Source of the DNA: Arthrobacter sp. HY1533
Lineage (GTDB): Bacteria > Actinomycetota > Actinomycetes > Actinomycetales > Micrococcaceae
Reading direction: 5' to 3'
Length of the DNA: 64,000 nucleotides
Assembly: GCF_027568515.1 (NCBI RefSeq)
Contig: NZ_JANKZF010000022.1
Span: 1 to 64,000 of the forward strand
The notes below the pieces were generated by a model that had not been told where the DNA came from, made no database searches, and worked only from the letters and a program-made list of their open reading frames with translations. Below, piece by piece: positions 18,474 to 28,173 of this stretch; position 1 is the first letter of the stretch, and every line of letters starts with the position of its first letter. The translations under genes were made by a program, and so were the position numbers.

Positions 18474-19259
18474 ATGATTGGACACACCTTGGACACCCTT
18501 TCCCGCGATGCCCTCCGCCTCGGCATTGACATTGGCGGCACCTCCATCAAGTACGGGGTGGTGGACATTGAATCCGGTGCCCTGGCCGGCCCCCTGGCCC
18601 AGCTGCCCACGCCGAATCCGGCAACGCCGCGGGCCATGGCCGAAGCCATGCGCGAACTGCTCGCCGCGGTGGAGCTGTGGGACGCTGCCCCGCTCCCCCA
18701 CACCGCCGCGGGCATTGCGTTCCCCGCCATCATCCGCCATGGCACGGCCCACTCCGCCGCCAACATCAGCGACGACTGGATCGGCCTGCAGGTCAACGAA
18801 CTGCTCGGGGAAGCCCTGGGCCGGCCCGCCACCACCATCAACGACGCCGATGCCGCCGGGCTCGCTGAGGCCTCCCGCGGGGCGGGACGTGGGCAGGGCG
18901 GCACGGTACTGGTCCTGACGCTCGGCACGGGCATAGGTTCGGCCCTCGTGGTGGACGGAACACTGGTGCCCAATTTTGAGCTGGGCCACCTGGAACTGGG
19001 AGGCGGCAAGGCCGAGGCCAGCACCTCGGCCGTGGCCCGCGAACGCGAGGGCCTGGACTGGGCGGGCTACGCCGCGCGGCTGCAGGACTACCTGGCCCAT
19101 GTGGAGTTCCTCTTCTCCCCGGAGCTGATCATCTTGGGCGGCGGGATCTCGGTGCGGCACGCGGAGTTCCTGCCGCTGATCAGCCTGCGCACACCCGTGG
19201 TGCCGGCGCAGCTGCACAATTCAGCCGGAGTGGTGGGGGCGGCGCTGGCCGCCGCATAG
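18474..19259 (+). CDS. ppgK: Polyphosphate glucokinase
   Basis: PpgK phosphorylates glucose to glucose-6-phosphate using polyphosphate (and usually ATP). The 261-residue ROK-fold protein shows the phosphate loop LGIDIGGTSIKYGVVD (about residue 16), the glucose-site segment TAAGIAFPAIIRHG with NISDDWIG, and NDADAAGLAEA with the catalytic Asp. The actinobacterial PpgK signatures LTLGTGIGSALVVDG and ELGHLELG are present, as is FLFSPELIILGGGIS near the end. I start at the ATG at 18474; a TTG three codons upstream lies in the terminator T-run. No clear ribosome site is present. Its position behind GH13 suggests it captures the glucose released there. Confidence 0.9.
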   Translation: MIGHTLDTLSRDALRLGIDIGGTSIKYGVVDIESGALAGPLAQLPTPNPATPRAMAEAMRELLAAVELWDAAPLPHTAAGIAFPAIIRHGTAHSAANISDDWIGLQVNELLGEALGRPATTINDADAAGLAEASRGAGRGQGGTVLVLTLGTGIGSALVVDGTLVPNFELGHLELGGGKAEASTSAVAREREGLDWAGYAARLQDYLAHVEFLFSPELIILGGGISVRHAEFLPLISLRTPVVPAQLHNSAGVVGAALAAA

Positions 19260-19260
19260 C

Positions 19261-19304
19261 TACCCGCTCTGCGCGCATGTCCCTACATGCGCGCAGAGCG
19301 GGTA
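19261..19304. terminator. Bidirectional terminator, perfect 20-bp stem
   Basis: A flawless 20-bp inverted repeat (19261-19280 with 19285-19304) encloses a CCCT loop. It begins one base after the ppgK stop and ends 12 nt from the stop of the convergent phosphatase gene, so it serves both strands. It lacks a T-run. Confidence 0.8.
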
Positions 19305-19316
19305 CGTACGCGGCGG

Positions 19317-20159
19317 CTACTGCTCCGGGGCGAAGCTTCCTTCCAGCCCCGGCACGCAGGCGCCTGTCCACACCGAAAGCACCTCTTCCCGGCTGGGCAG
19401 CCCGTTGACCGCCGGGCTCAGCACTGGCCGGTGCACCCACGCCCCGGCCTCTTGCGCAATGAGCCCGCCGGCGGCAAAGTCATGCTCAAACAAGCCAAAT
19501 TCCAGGTACGCGTCCACGGACCCTTCAGCCACGGCGCACAGTTCCAGCGCCGCCGAGCCGAGCCGGCGCAGGTCGCCAAAGTGGTCCATCCGCGCGTCGA
19601 GCTCGGAAACCAGGCGGCGGCGCACATCGGCGTCGTACGTCAATGCCGTGGACAGCAGCGTTCCGCCGCGGGCCTCGAGCGGGCCGCGGAGGGCTCGCAC
19701 GCCCTGCACTCCGTCGGCCCGGGTCTCATCGAGCCAGGCCCCGCCGCCCTGAGAGGCGAAGTACACGCGGCGCAGGGCCGGGGCGTTGACCACCCCGGCC
19801 AGCCATTCGCCGTCGGGCCCGGCAACAGCCACCGAGGTGCCGTAGTAGGCAATGTTGCGGATGAAGTTCATGGTCCCGTCCAGCGGGTCAATGCTCCAGC
19901 GGTACCCCGACGGTTCGGCGGGCAGCTCCGGCGCCAGCTCCTCGCCCGTGATGACGTCGTGCGGGCGGGCGTCGGAGATGACGGCCCGCACCGCCCGTTC
20001 CGCAGCCACGTCAAAGGCCGTGACCCAGTCGGCGTCGGAGGATTTTTCCGTGGCACCAAAGCCTTCCGGGTCCCGGGCGGCCAGCACGGCGGCCCCTGCG
20101 GCTGCGGCCCGCAGGGCCACCTCGAGGAGTTCGTCAACGGTCACGGCGTGCGCAGTCAT
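19317..20159 (-). CDS. Inositol monophosphatase family protein
   Basis: This 280-residue Mg2+-dependent sugar or inositol phosphate phosphatase keeps the metal-binding signatures: TGEEL (about residue 71), WSIDPLDGTMNF (about residue 88) and EHDFAAGGLIAQEAG (about residue 225). In the last motif the usual Trp of WDxAAG is His but the Asp is retained, so activity is plausible. Candidate roles in this family include inositol-1-phosphate, histidinol-phosphate and PAP phosphatases. AAAGGA lies before the ATG. It starts 18 nt after the ligA stop on the same strand, so the two may be co-transcribed. Confidence 0.88.
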   Translation of the reverse strand: MTAHAVTVDELLEVALRAAAAGAAVLAARDPEGFGATEKSSDADWVTAFDVAAERAVRAVISDARPHDVITGEELAPELPAEPSGYRWSIDPLDGTMNFIRNIAYYGTSVAVAGPDGEWLAGVVNAPALRRVYFASQGGGAWLDETRADGVQGVRALRGPLEARGGTLLSTALTYDADVRRRLVSELDARMDHFGDLRRLGSAALELCAVAEGSVDAYLEFGLFEHDFAAGGLIAQEAGAWVHRPVLSPAVNGLPSREEVLSVWTGACVPGLEGSFAPEQ

Positions 20160-20177
20160 GAATTTCCTTTGCTTGGT

Positions 20178-22604
<2,427 letters not shown>

Positions 22605-22871
22605 TTAGGCCGAGGCGCGTTCCTGCTCGGACTTCTGGCGGTTCACCAGGGTCTTGACGTCGTTGAGGTCGTTGATGACCCGGTTGAGCTGCTGCTTGGA
22701 CTGCGGCCACTGGGTGCCCTTGAAGCGCTCCGCGTCCGGGCCCTTCCAGTTCACGGAGTTGACCTTGCCATCCAGGGTGCCCATGGCCGACTGGATCTGG
22801 TCAATTGCCGTTCCCAGCTTGGAGATCAGTTCCGCCATGTCCTGGGGATCGCTGCCGAGCATACCTGCCAT
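22605..22871 (-). CDS. WXG100-family protein (EsxA-like)
   Basis: This 88-residue helical-hairpin protein is of the ESAT-6/WXG100 superfamily, whose members are small substrates or co-factors of type VII secretion. The central turn carries the W-x-G signature in NWKGPDAERF (about residues 45-54), flanked by helices rich in Gln, Ile and Leu. I use the ATG at 22871 because AAAGGA lies 8 nt upstream; earlier in-frame starts add a cysteine-rich stretch unlike the family. It ends QKSEQERASA with no clear YxxxD/E export motif. It is the last gene of the locus, 110 nt downstream of the FtsK/SpoIIIE ATPase. No second Esx partner is present, so it may homodimerise. Confidence 0.92.
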   Translation of the reverse strand: MAGMLGSDPQDMAELISKLGTAIDQIQSAMGTLDGKVNSVNWKGPDAERFKGTQWPQSKQQLNRVINDLNDVKTLVNRQKSEQERASA

Positions 22872-22981
22872 GATGCACATCCTTTTTTCTAAGGTGGGGC
22901 CCGCCGGTGATTCCAACCGGGCTACTGAAATCAATCTAACAACACCCGCCGCGCAGGGCGATGGGCACATCTACCCACCCG

Positions 22982-25900
22982 TTACCGCGCGTGGTCCATG
23001 GTGTTGGCCACCTGCAGCTTGAATGCCTTGCCTCGACCCACCACATAGCCGCGGCCGGGGATGAACTTGTTGTGGTTCACGCGGCCCAGCGAGGTGTTCA
23101 TCAGGGTGTCGCCCTCAATGTCGCTGGGGTTCATGAGCAGGCCGCGGCGGCCGGCCTTGAACAGCCCGGACAGGCTCCAGGCGCCGGACCAGGTGGAGGT
23201 CTCGGCCTCGCCCACCACAAACAGGTTCGCCTTCACGGCGGCCTTGATGAGGTTGACCAGGTCCATCTCGGCCTCGGAGTCGGCAAACTCGGTGACGCCC
23301 TCGATGAAGAAGGCCACGGGCTCGCTCTCACTCTCCACGAGGTCGATGAAGCGCTGGAGCTGCGGTTCAAGCGCGCCGGCGGTGACGATGGCCTCGTCCC
23401 AGACCGGCAGGTTCGCCACGGCCGAGCGACGCGAGCCGAAGTACACGCGCCGGGTGCCCGGCGTCGAACGTTTCAGTGCCTCGGCGAGCGTGACCAGGGC
23501 CGTGGTGCGCCCGGACGACGGCGGTCCGGTGAGCATGAGCGCGCCGGTGGCCGGCAGCCCGGCCGGTTCCAGGTTGTGGTCGTCCACGCCGATCATGACG
23601 TGTCCCGGCGTTGCCGCGGGCAGCACGTCCAGATCCAGCAGCTCCGGCAGCGACTCCATGCGCGGGGCCTCCGGCACGCCCTGGCGGCGCATGGTCTCGG
23701 CCAGGCTGGCCACTTGGCGCGCCTGCAGGGCCAGGTTGGAGGTGCCGCCGAAGATGGCCATCTGGATTTCGCCGCCGTCCACCATGCCGCGCCCGGGGGG
23801 CGAGGCGGCCGTGAGCACGTCGCGCGGCAGGCCCAGGTTGGAGTAGTCCTCGGCCGTGGCCAGGCGCAGCACCAGCAGGCGCTGCACGGAGGACGCCAAC
23901 GACGCCGGCAGCGACTTCGGGCTGTCACCGGCAATGACAAGGTGGATGCCCATGGGACGGCCGTCGGTGGCGATTTGCTGCAGGGTCTCGAACTGGTTCA
24001 TGCCGGTGCGGAACTCGTACAGTTCACGGAAGGCGGCCAGGCCGTCCACCATGAGGATGATGCGGGGCTCGGCGGGCTTGTTGGCCAGGCGGCGGTATTC
24101 GGCGATGCTGCCGGCCTTGACCTGCGCAAAGCTCTCGGCCCGCTCCTCGATGAGTCCGCGGATGTGGCGCAGCAGCCGGCCCACACGCTCGGCATCCTCG
24201 GCGTTGATGATGCCGCCCACGTGCGGGAGCACCTCAAGCATCTGCAGGCCGTTGGAGGCCGCGTCGATGCCGTACACCTGCACGGGGCCGCCGCGCGGGG
24301 TGATGGCGGCGGCGATGGCAATGGTGCGCAGCGCCGCGGACTTGCCCGAGCCGCTGGCGCCCAGGATGGCCATGTTGCCGTCCCTGTCAGGTTCGAAGAA
24401 CACCGTGGGCTGGGCCTGGTGCTCGGGGTCGTCCATGACACCCAGCAGCAGGCGTTCGTCGGTGCGCGGCGTGGGCAGCTTGGAGAAGTCGTAAATTTCC
24501 GACAATTCGCTCAGCCACGGCTTGCGGGGCGGCTTGACGCCCAGCTCGACGGCGGCCAGGGAGATGTTGGCGACCACCTTGGCTATGTCGTTCGGGCCGG
24601 CCGATTCCTCCACGGGAACCGCCTCAAGCTCCTGCTCCCAGGGGGTGCCGGCGCCGAAGTCCATCTCCACAATGTCGATCCGGGGGCGCTGCGGGGTGCG
24701 GCTGGTCCAGCCGCCGGCGTAGCCGGTCTGGAAGCCCTGGATGCGCCCGGGCCCGGTCTTGGCGGCGCCGCGGCCGGGGATGGACGGGCTGAAGTACGCG
24801 GCAGTGCTTTCGCCCAGGATGTCCATGGAATCGTCCACGTCGGCCATGCGCAGCGCGATGCGCATGTTGGTGTTGGCGCGCAGGCTGTCCTTGATGACGC
24901 CGGAGGGGCGCTGAGTGGCCAGGATCAGGTGCAGGCCCAGGGAGCGGCCGCGCGCGGCAACATCCACCACGCCGTCCACAAACTCGGGCACCTCCTTGGC
25001 CAGCGCGGCAAACTCGTCCACCACAATGATGAGCGACGGCGGCGTCTCGGGGTCCGCCTCACGCTCCATGGCCAGCAGGTCCTTGGCCTTCTTGCGGTTG
25101 AGCAGGTGCTCGCGGTGGTGCAGTTCGGCGCGCAGCGAGGTCAGCGCCCGGCGCACCAGGTGCGGGGACAGGTCGGTGACCAGGCCCACCGTGTGCGGCA
25201 GCTGGACGCAATCGGCAAAAGCGGCCCCGCCCTTGTAGTCAACGAACAGGAAGGAGAGCCGGTCCGGGCTGTAGGCGGCGGCCATGCCCAGCACCCAGGC
25301 CTGCAGGAACTCTGACTTGCCGGCACCGGTGGTGCCGCCCACGAGGGCGTGCGGGCCCTCGGTCTTCAGGTCCAGGTACATGGGTTCCACGCCCTTGGAA
25401 CCCACCAGGGCACGCAGGGAGCCCTGGTGCTTGCGGTTCTTCACGGCGCGGGAGGCCACGGAGTTGTTTTCCAGCCAGCGGTCGGCAATCCCGGAGGTGC
25501 CCTCCACGATGTCGTGCCCGGCCAGGGCAACGTAGGAGACGCTGCGCGGCAGGTCGGAGTCGTCGTCGACCGGCTTGCCCGCGTCCACCACGGGGGCCAT
25601 CATGCGGGCCAGCTGCCCCGCCAGCTCGGCGCCAACGCTTTCGCAGCTGACGGGGTACGTGAGCTGGCCCAGCCGGACCTGGCCCGTGGTGGCGGTTTCG
25701 GCAACGTGCACAAAGTCGCGGCACGGTGCGGGCAGGGCCTCCACGGAGGTGGCCACCCACAGGATGTGCACGCCGACGTCGGCTCCGTGCTCCACGAGGC
25801 GGGTGAGCCGGGCGCGGTCCGCCTTGACGTCGTCCTCGATGATGACCAGCAGGGCGGGGGTGGCCGGCGGGGGCACTTCCCCCTTCTTGGGGTCCTGGGG

Positions 25901-27418
25901 TCCGCGGTGGGCGGCGCCGTGGGCGTTCATGTTGGCCCCGCGTGTCACCAGCAGGTCCTCCAGGGCGGCCAGCAGCACGCCGGCGGCGCCGTGGCCCGAG
26001 GCCAGGTGTTCGCCTGCCAGGGGCGAGTGCACTGAGCCCACATGCGGCAGCCACTGCAGCCATTCCCAGCGTTCCTTGGATTCGGTGGAGGTCATGGCGG
26101 CCACAGCGAGCTCCGCCGGGGAGTGCAGCCCGGCGGCCTGGAGCACCAGGGCACGGGCCACGTCGTCCACCACGCCGCGCGGTCCGGCCACGCCCAGGGC
26201 GCCGCTGTTGCGCAGCTGGGCCACCACGGGAACGGCGTCAATATCCTCGAACTCGGCCTTGAGGTCCTGAATCTCGGCCATGTATTCGGGCAGGGTGTTG
26301 TTGTCGCTGGGTGCCTTGACGGGTGTGCGGGACGGCTGGCGGCCGATGCCCAGGCGCATCGACAAAAACGCCCTGTGCTCGGGGCGGTGGGTCCACATGA
26401 GCGGGCCCAGCTTGTAGATGGCGTCCACTGTCTCGGCGGTGGACGGGCTTTCGGCCAGGCGCACGGCCCGCTCCACCTGCTGGCGGGCGGTCATTTGCCG
26501 GCGGAATTCGGCCGCGGCGCCGCGGAACTGCTCAATCGAGTCCCGCAGCTCCCGCTTGACGTTCATGTTCTGGTCCACCCAGCTGCCAATCATCATGACA
26601 GGCATCATGGCCATGAAGATCAGGCTGAACAGGCTCTTGGTGACGCCGAACATGATGGCGCCCATCAGGATCGGGGCCATCAGCATGACAATGGGGAAGG
26701 GCTGGCGGCGCGGCCGCTGCGGGCCGGCGGGCACCACCTGCTCCTCCACCTTGAAGTGCGGCACCACGCGCGGGGAACGGTTGAACTCCACGAGGGGCCC
26801 GGTGGGGCCGGACTGCGCGCCGCGGCCAAGGGCAACGACGGAGATGGTGGTTTCGCCCAGCGTCACCTCGTCGTAGGAGCCCAGGACTGCACGGGAAATC
26901 TGGGTTCCCTCCATCATGAGCCCGTTGGCGGAGCCGGTGTCCACAATTTCCACGGTGTCCCCCACCGTGATGCGGGCGTGCCGCTTGGAGGTCATGGGGT
27001 CGCTGAGGCGCACATCGGCGTCGAAGTCGCGGCCAAGGTAGCTGGTGCCTGCCGGCAGGGCAAACTCCTTGCCCGTGTCCGGGCCGGCCAAGACCCGCAG
27101 CGTGGCAACGGCCGGCCCGCGCTCGGCCTTGGCCAGTGTGAAGCTTTCGGAGACCTGGGTCAGGGACACCGTGGCGCCCGGGCGCAGCCCGGATTCGAGC
27201 AGGTTGGCCTCGGGCGGCAGGGTCCGCCCGCGCACACCGCCCACCATGGATTCCTCCACGAGCAGGGACAGGTTTTGCGGCGCGGCCGCCCCCTTGCGTG
27301 CGGGGTCGGCCAGGTACAGTTCCGTGGCGATGTCCCCCACCGAGGCGAGTCCGTCAACAGTGACGGCCAGGTTCGTCTCTGCCTGGGGTCCGCGCCGCAG
27401 CGTCAGCCTGATCCTCAT
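22982..27418 (-). CDS. FHA-FtsK/SpoIIIE secretion ATPase (EssC/EccC-like)
   Basis: This 1,478-residue membrane ATPase is predicted to be the motor of a type-VII-like secretion system. An N-terminal FHA- or ubiquitin-like region (1-95) is followed by a canonical FHA domain (about 105-200, with YLGRDFDADVRLSD, SKRHAR and SANGL). Two membrane helices lie at about 240-285, then three FtsK/SpoIIIE domains. Walker A motifs are GTTGAGKS (about 695), GASGSGKS (about 1020) and GPPSSGRT (about 1300); in the third the lysine is arginine. Domain 1 has a canonical Walker B (IIVVDEF). Domains 2 and 3 have MVDGL and FIEGV. The FHA-first layout is that of Firmicute EssC more than mycobacterial EccC. It overlaps the upstream FHA-wHTH gene by ATGA. 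Confidence 0.93.
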   Translation of the reverse strand: MRIRLTLRRGPQAETNLAVTVDGLASVGDIATELYLADPARKGAAAPQNLSLLVEESMVGGVRGRTLPPEANLLESGLRPGATVSLTQVSESFTLAKAERGPAVATLRVLAGPDTGKEFALPAGTSYLGRDFDADVRLSDPMTSKRHARITVGDTVEIVDTGSANGLMMEGTQISRAVLGSYDEVTLGETTISVVALGRGAQSGPTGPLVEFNRSPRVVPHFKVEEQVVPAGPQRPRRQPFPIVMLMAPILMGAIMFGVTKSLFSLIFMAMMPVMMIGSWVDQNMNVKRELRDSIEQFRGAAAEFRRQMTARQQVERAVRLAESPSTAETVDAIYKLGPLMWTHRPEHRAFLSMRLGIGRQPSRTPVKAPSDNNTLPEYMAEIQDLKAEFEDIDAVPVVAQLRNSGALGVAGPRGVVDDVARALVLQAAGLHSPAELAVAAMTSTESKERWEWLQWLPHVGSVHSPLAGEHLASGHGAAGVLLAALEDLLVTRGANMNAHGAAHRGPQDPKKGEVPPPATPALLVIIEDDVKADRARLTRLVEHGADVGVHILWVATSVEALPAPCRDFVHVAETATTGQVRLGQLTYPVSCESVGAELAGQLARMMAPVVDAGKPVDDDSDLPRSVSYVALAGHDIVEGTSGIADRWLENNSVASRAVKNRKHQGSLRALVGSKGVEPMYLDLKTEGPHALVGGTTGAGKSEFLQAWVLGMAAAYSPDRLSFLFVDYKGGAAFADCVQLPHTVGLVTDLSPHLVRRALTSLRAELHHREHLLNRKKAKDLLAMEREADPETPPSLIIVVDEFAALAKEVPEFVDGVVDVAARGRSLGLHLILATQRPSGVIKDSLRANTNMRIALRMADVDDSMDILGESTAAYFSPSIPGRGAAKTGPGRIQGFQTGYAGGWTSRTPQRPRIDIVEMDFGAGTPWEQELEAVPVEESAGPNDIAKVVANISLAAVELGVKPPRKPWLSELSEIYDFSKLPTPRTDERLLLGVMDDPEHQAQPTVFFEPDRDGNMAILGASGSGKSAALRTIAIAAAITPRGGPVQVYGIDAASNGLQMLEVLPHVGGIINAEDAERVGRLLRHIRGLIEERAESFAQVKAGSIAEYRRLANKPAEPRIILMVDGLAAFRELYEFRTGMNQFETLQQIATDGRPMGIHLVIAGDSPKSLPASLASSVQRLLVLRLATAEDYSNLGLPRDVLTAASPPGRGMVDGGEIQMAIFGGTSNLALQARQVASLAETMRRQGVPEAPRMESLPELLDLDVLPAATPGHVMIGVDDHNLEPAGLPATGALMLTGPPSSGRTTALVTLAEALKRSTPGTRRVYFGSRRSAVANLPVWDEAIVTAGALEPQLQRFIDLVESESEPVAFFIEGVTEFADSEAEMDLVNLIKAAVKANLFVVGEAETSTWSGAWSLSGLFKAGRRGLLMNPSDIEGDTLMNTSLGRVNHNKFIPGRGYVVGRGKAFKLQVANTMDHAR

Positions 27419-28119
27419 TCATCATCCGTTCCGCGTTGCGTGTCCAGCAGGGGCAGGTCATCCGGGGTGACCAGGTGGGAGGTGACGGCGTGCTCCACGA
27501 GCCGCGCCCGCCGGTTGGTGGCCAGCTTGCCGCCGCCGCCGCGCAGGCCCACCACGCCCACGCGGTCCAGCTTGTCGCACACATTGTCCAGCTTGCGGTT
27601 GAAGCGGGTCAGCGCCCAGCCCAGCCGCTTGGCGGCCTGCGCCGAGGACGGGATGGAGCTGAAGCCTGTGCCGCCGCGCCGCAGCATGGGCTCGGCGAGG
27701 GCCACGATGAGGGCCTTCTGCGAGGCCGTGAACACGACCGGGCCAATCGTGGTGGACCCGGCGGCGTCCTCCTCGCGGCTCTGCGACATGAACGACGGCG
27801 CGTCCAGGTGCACCGACAGCTCGTAGGTGGTGGGCCCTGCCGTGAAAATCACGTTGGTCTGGCTGAACACGAGCGGGATGCGCGCGCCCGGAGCCATCCA
27901 CGCCTGCATGCCGCCGGCGGCATCGGCAATCGTGGCCGAGAGCATGGTGCCGGCGTTGGTGAGCCACCAGATGCCGTCGTACTTGCTGACCTCCAGGAAC
28001 TTCCTGTGCAGGTACGGGTTGTCGTCCACCTCAATGTCGCCCTCGCGGCCGATACTGAAGACTGCATCGGGTGATGGCTCGTACCATTCGCCGCAAAAAT
28101 CAATGGTCAATTCAGCCAT
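27415..28119 (-). CDS. FHA-like domain plus winged-helix protein
   Basis: This 234-residue soluble protein has an FHA-like beta sandwich in residues 1-115 (FSIGREGDIEVDDNPYLHRK then ISSSH-like strands around WWLTNAG). A C-terminal segment of about 85 residues (SQKALIVALAEPMLRR, AAKRLGWALTRFNRKLDNVC, DKLDRVGVVGLR) reads as a winged helix. I do not know a named family for this pairing. It sits between the Ser/Thr kinase (54 nt upstream) and the secretion ATPase (4-nt overlap), so a phosphothreonine-dependent adaptor or regulator of the locus is likely. DNA binding is inferred from fold only. Confidence 0.7.
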   Translation of the reverse strand: MAELTIDFCGEWYEPSPDAVFSIGREGDIEVDDNPYLHRKFLEVSKYDGIWWLTNAGTMLSATIADAAGGMQAWMAPGARIPLVFSQTNVIFTAGPTTYELSVHLDAPSFMSQSREEDAAGSTTIGPVVFTASQKALIVALAEPMLRRGGTGFSSIPSSAQAAKRLGWALTRFNRKLDNVCDKLDRVGVVGLRGGGGKLATNRRARLVEHAVTSHLVTPDDLPLLDTQRGTDDE

Positions 28120-28173
28120 GATGGCGTCCCCCTGTTGGTGTTGCGGTTGTGGTGCGGTTGGCGGTCGGTGCCT

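Noticed and set aside
22961-25315. Very long open frames on the plus strand opposite the FtsK-type ATPase (and likewise 5840-7159, 26042-27826, 29895-31499).
   Set aside because: They are antisense shadows of GC-rich genes. They lack ribosome sites, have Gly/Arg/His-rich composition, and the minus-strand products have clear families.
22605-27418. Classical mycobacterial ESX locus.
   Set aside because: Only a WXG100 protein and the ATPase are present. EccB, EccD, EccE, mycosin and a second Esx partner are missing, and the ATPase has the FHA-first EssC layout.
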